From NCBI GenBank assembly GCA_934466475.1, contig CAKSLI010000001.1, forward strand, positions 1-64,000: 64,000 nt of DNA. The letters run 5' to 3'. This document shows positions 63,584 through 64,000 of this stretch, in pieces; within the stretch, counting starts at the first letter, position 1, and each line of letters begins with the position of its first letter. The translations under genes were made by a program, and so were the position numbers. The notes under the pieces were generated by a model that was not told where the DNA came from, did no database searches, and worked only from the letters and a program-made list of their open reading frames with translations. Origin of the DNA: an uncultured Oscillospiraceae bacterium. Its GTDB lineage: Bacteria > Bacillota > Clostridia > Oscillospirales > Ruminococcaceae.

Positions 63584-63862
63584 ATGGGAAGAAGTATTAA
63601 AAAGGGACCCTATGTCCAGGAAGCTCTCTACAAGAGAGTTCTGGCAATGAACGAGGCAGGCGAGAAGAAGGTTCTCAAGACATGGAGCCGTTCTTCCACA
63701 ATATTCCCTGACTTCGTAGGTCACACATTTGCAGTCCACGACGGCAGAAAGCACGTTCCGGTTTATGTAACCGAGGACATGGTTGGTCACAAGCTGGGCG
63801 AGTTTGCTCCTACAAGAACCTTCAAGGGTCACGCAGGAAGCAAGACAACAGGCAAGAAGTAA
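63584..63862 (+). CDS. rpsS: 30S ribosomal protein S19
   Basis: 92 residues; [20 protein letters not shown], then [20 protein letters not shown] and [18 protein letters not shown]. It forms the 30S head with S13. AAAGGAATTATTTAGAC before the ATG. Confidence 0.98.
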   Translation: MGRSIKKGPYVQEALYKRVLAMNEAGEKKVLKTWSRSSTIFPDFVGHTFAVHDGRKHVPVYVTEDMVGHKLGEFAPTRTFKGHAGSKTTGKK

Positions 63863-63874
63863 GGAGGAGAAATA

Positions 63875-64000
63875 ATGGAAGCTAGAGCTGAACTCAGACA
63901 GGTTCGTATTTCTCCGAGAAAGGTCGGCATCGTTCTCGACCTCATCAGAAACAAGCCTGTTGAAATCGCATTCGCTACTCTCAAGAACACCCCTAAGTCC
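63875..64000 (+). CDS. rplV: 50S ribosomal protein L22 (partial)
   Basis: The first 42 residues of L22 ([20 protein letters not shown], then [20 protein letters not shown]), cut by the window end. Ribosome site AAGGAGGAG. 12 bp after rpsS, the standard order. Confidence 0.95.
   Translation, partial: MEARAELRQVRISPRKVGIVLDLIRNKPVEIAFATLKNTPKS

Noticed and set aside
1-64000. CRISPR array, rRNA, tRNA or prophage
   Set aside because: No regularly spaced direct repeats, no rRNA or tRNA-like segment, and no phage structural or integrase gene is visible.

Overview
The window reads as a chromosomal origin region of a Gram-positive, anaerobe-like Firmicute. The gene families point to Clostridia, most probably the Oscillospirales/Ruminococcaceae (Ruminococcus-like). 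Support for this: single-chain GlyRS, a Noc + ParA + ParB set, RemB (YaaB), the S4 protein YaaA, a YlqH-type FlhB-like protein, YcxB, a DUF6514-like protein, near-consensus sigma-A promoters with 17-bp spacers, and strong AGGAGG-type ribosome sites. The species assignment is inference. I found no rRNA, tRNA, CRISPR array, transposase or prophage.

Layout. (1) 1-12.2 kb is mixed metabolism: L-fucose isomerase with a paired palindromic operator, a DUF6514-like protein, GlyRS, MgtE behind a structured leader, a GNAT enzyme, a branched-chain aminotransferase, a protein with an RRXRR-like N-terminus, and a MacA/MacB-like adaptor and permease pair without its own ATPase. (2) 12.2-22.1 kb holds a secreted 14-repeat RCC1 protein, an MBL hydrolase with a DtxR/MntR-type regulator, and an ABC ATPase plus giant coiled-coil FtsX permease plus aspartoacylase-family operon. 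(3) 22.2-42.4 kb is the replication and segregation block, nearly all on the minus strand: serS, parB, parA, a cluster of parS sites, noc, rsmG, mnmG, gyrA, a YcxB protein, gyrB, remB, recF, yaaA, dnaN, dnaA. A short plus-strand insertion (secreted protein, rpsT, NimA-like flavoprotein) lies between gyrB and remB.

The origin appears bipartite. One part lies between dnaA and dnaN (about 39.7-39.95 kb) and one upstream of dnaA (about 41.8-42.35 kb). Both are studded with the 8-mer GTTGAAAA/TTTTCAAC (ten exact copies) instead of canonical TTATCCACA boxes. Most genes left of this point are on the minus strand and most to the right on the plus strand, as expected for bidirectional replication away from it.

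(4) 42.4-48 kb carries an HD hydrolase, two lipoproteins (one a GH5-like protein that appears to lack the acid/base Glu), and a two-gene FliK-like/FlhB-like pair. (5) 48-52.6 kb is a chemotaxis operon cheA-cheW-cheR-cheB. (6) 53-60 kb carries aspartate kinase and then a DUF115 protein, thymidylate synthase, a Nudix enzyme, a NYN ribonuclease-like protein with six LOTUS-type repeats, and a probable pseudoenzyme of the aspartoacylase family. (7) 60-64 kb is the start of the S10 ribosomal protein operon (rpsJ rplC rplD rplW rplB rpsS rplV), with unusually long structured spacers after rpsJ and rplB.

Two hairpin-bounded, MITE-like elements (about 4.84-5.04 and 52.64-52.81 kb) share the word CTGTCGA[A/T]AAA in their terminal repeats. 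The best leads for something new are the altered DnaA-box word, the NYN + six-LOTUS protein with its operon, the RRXRR-like fusion, the two aspartoacylase-fold paralogues (one apparently dead), and the structured spacers in the S10 operon.
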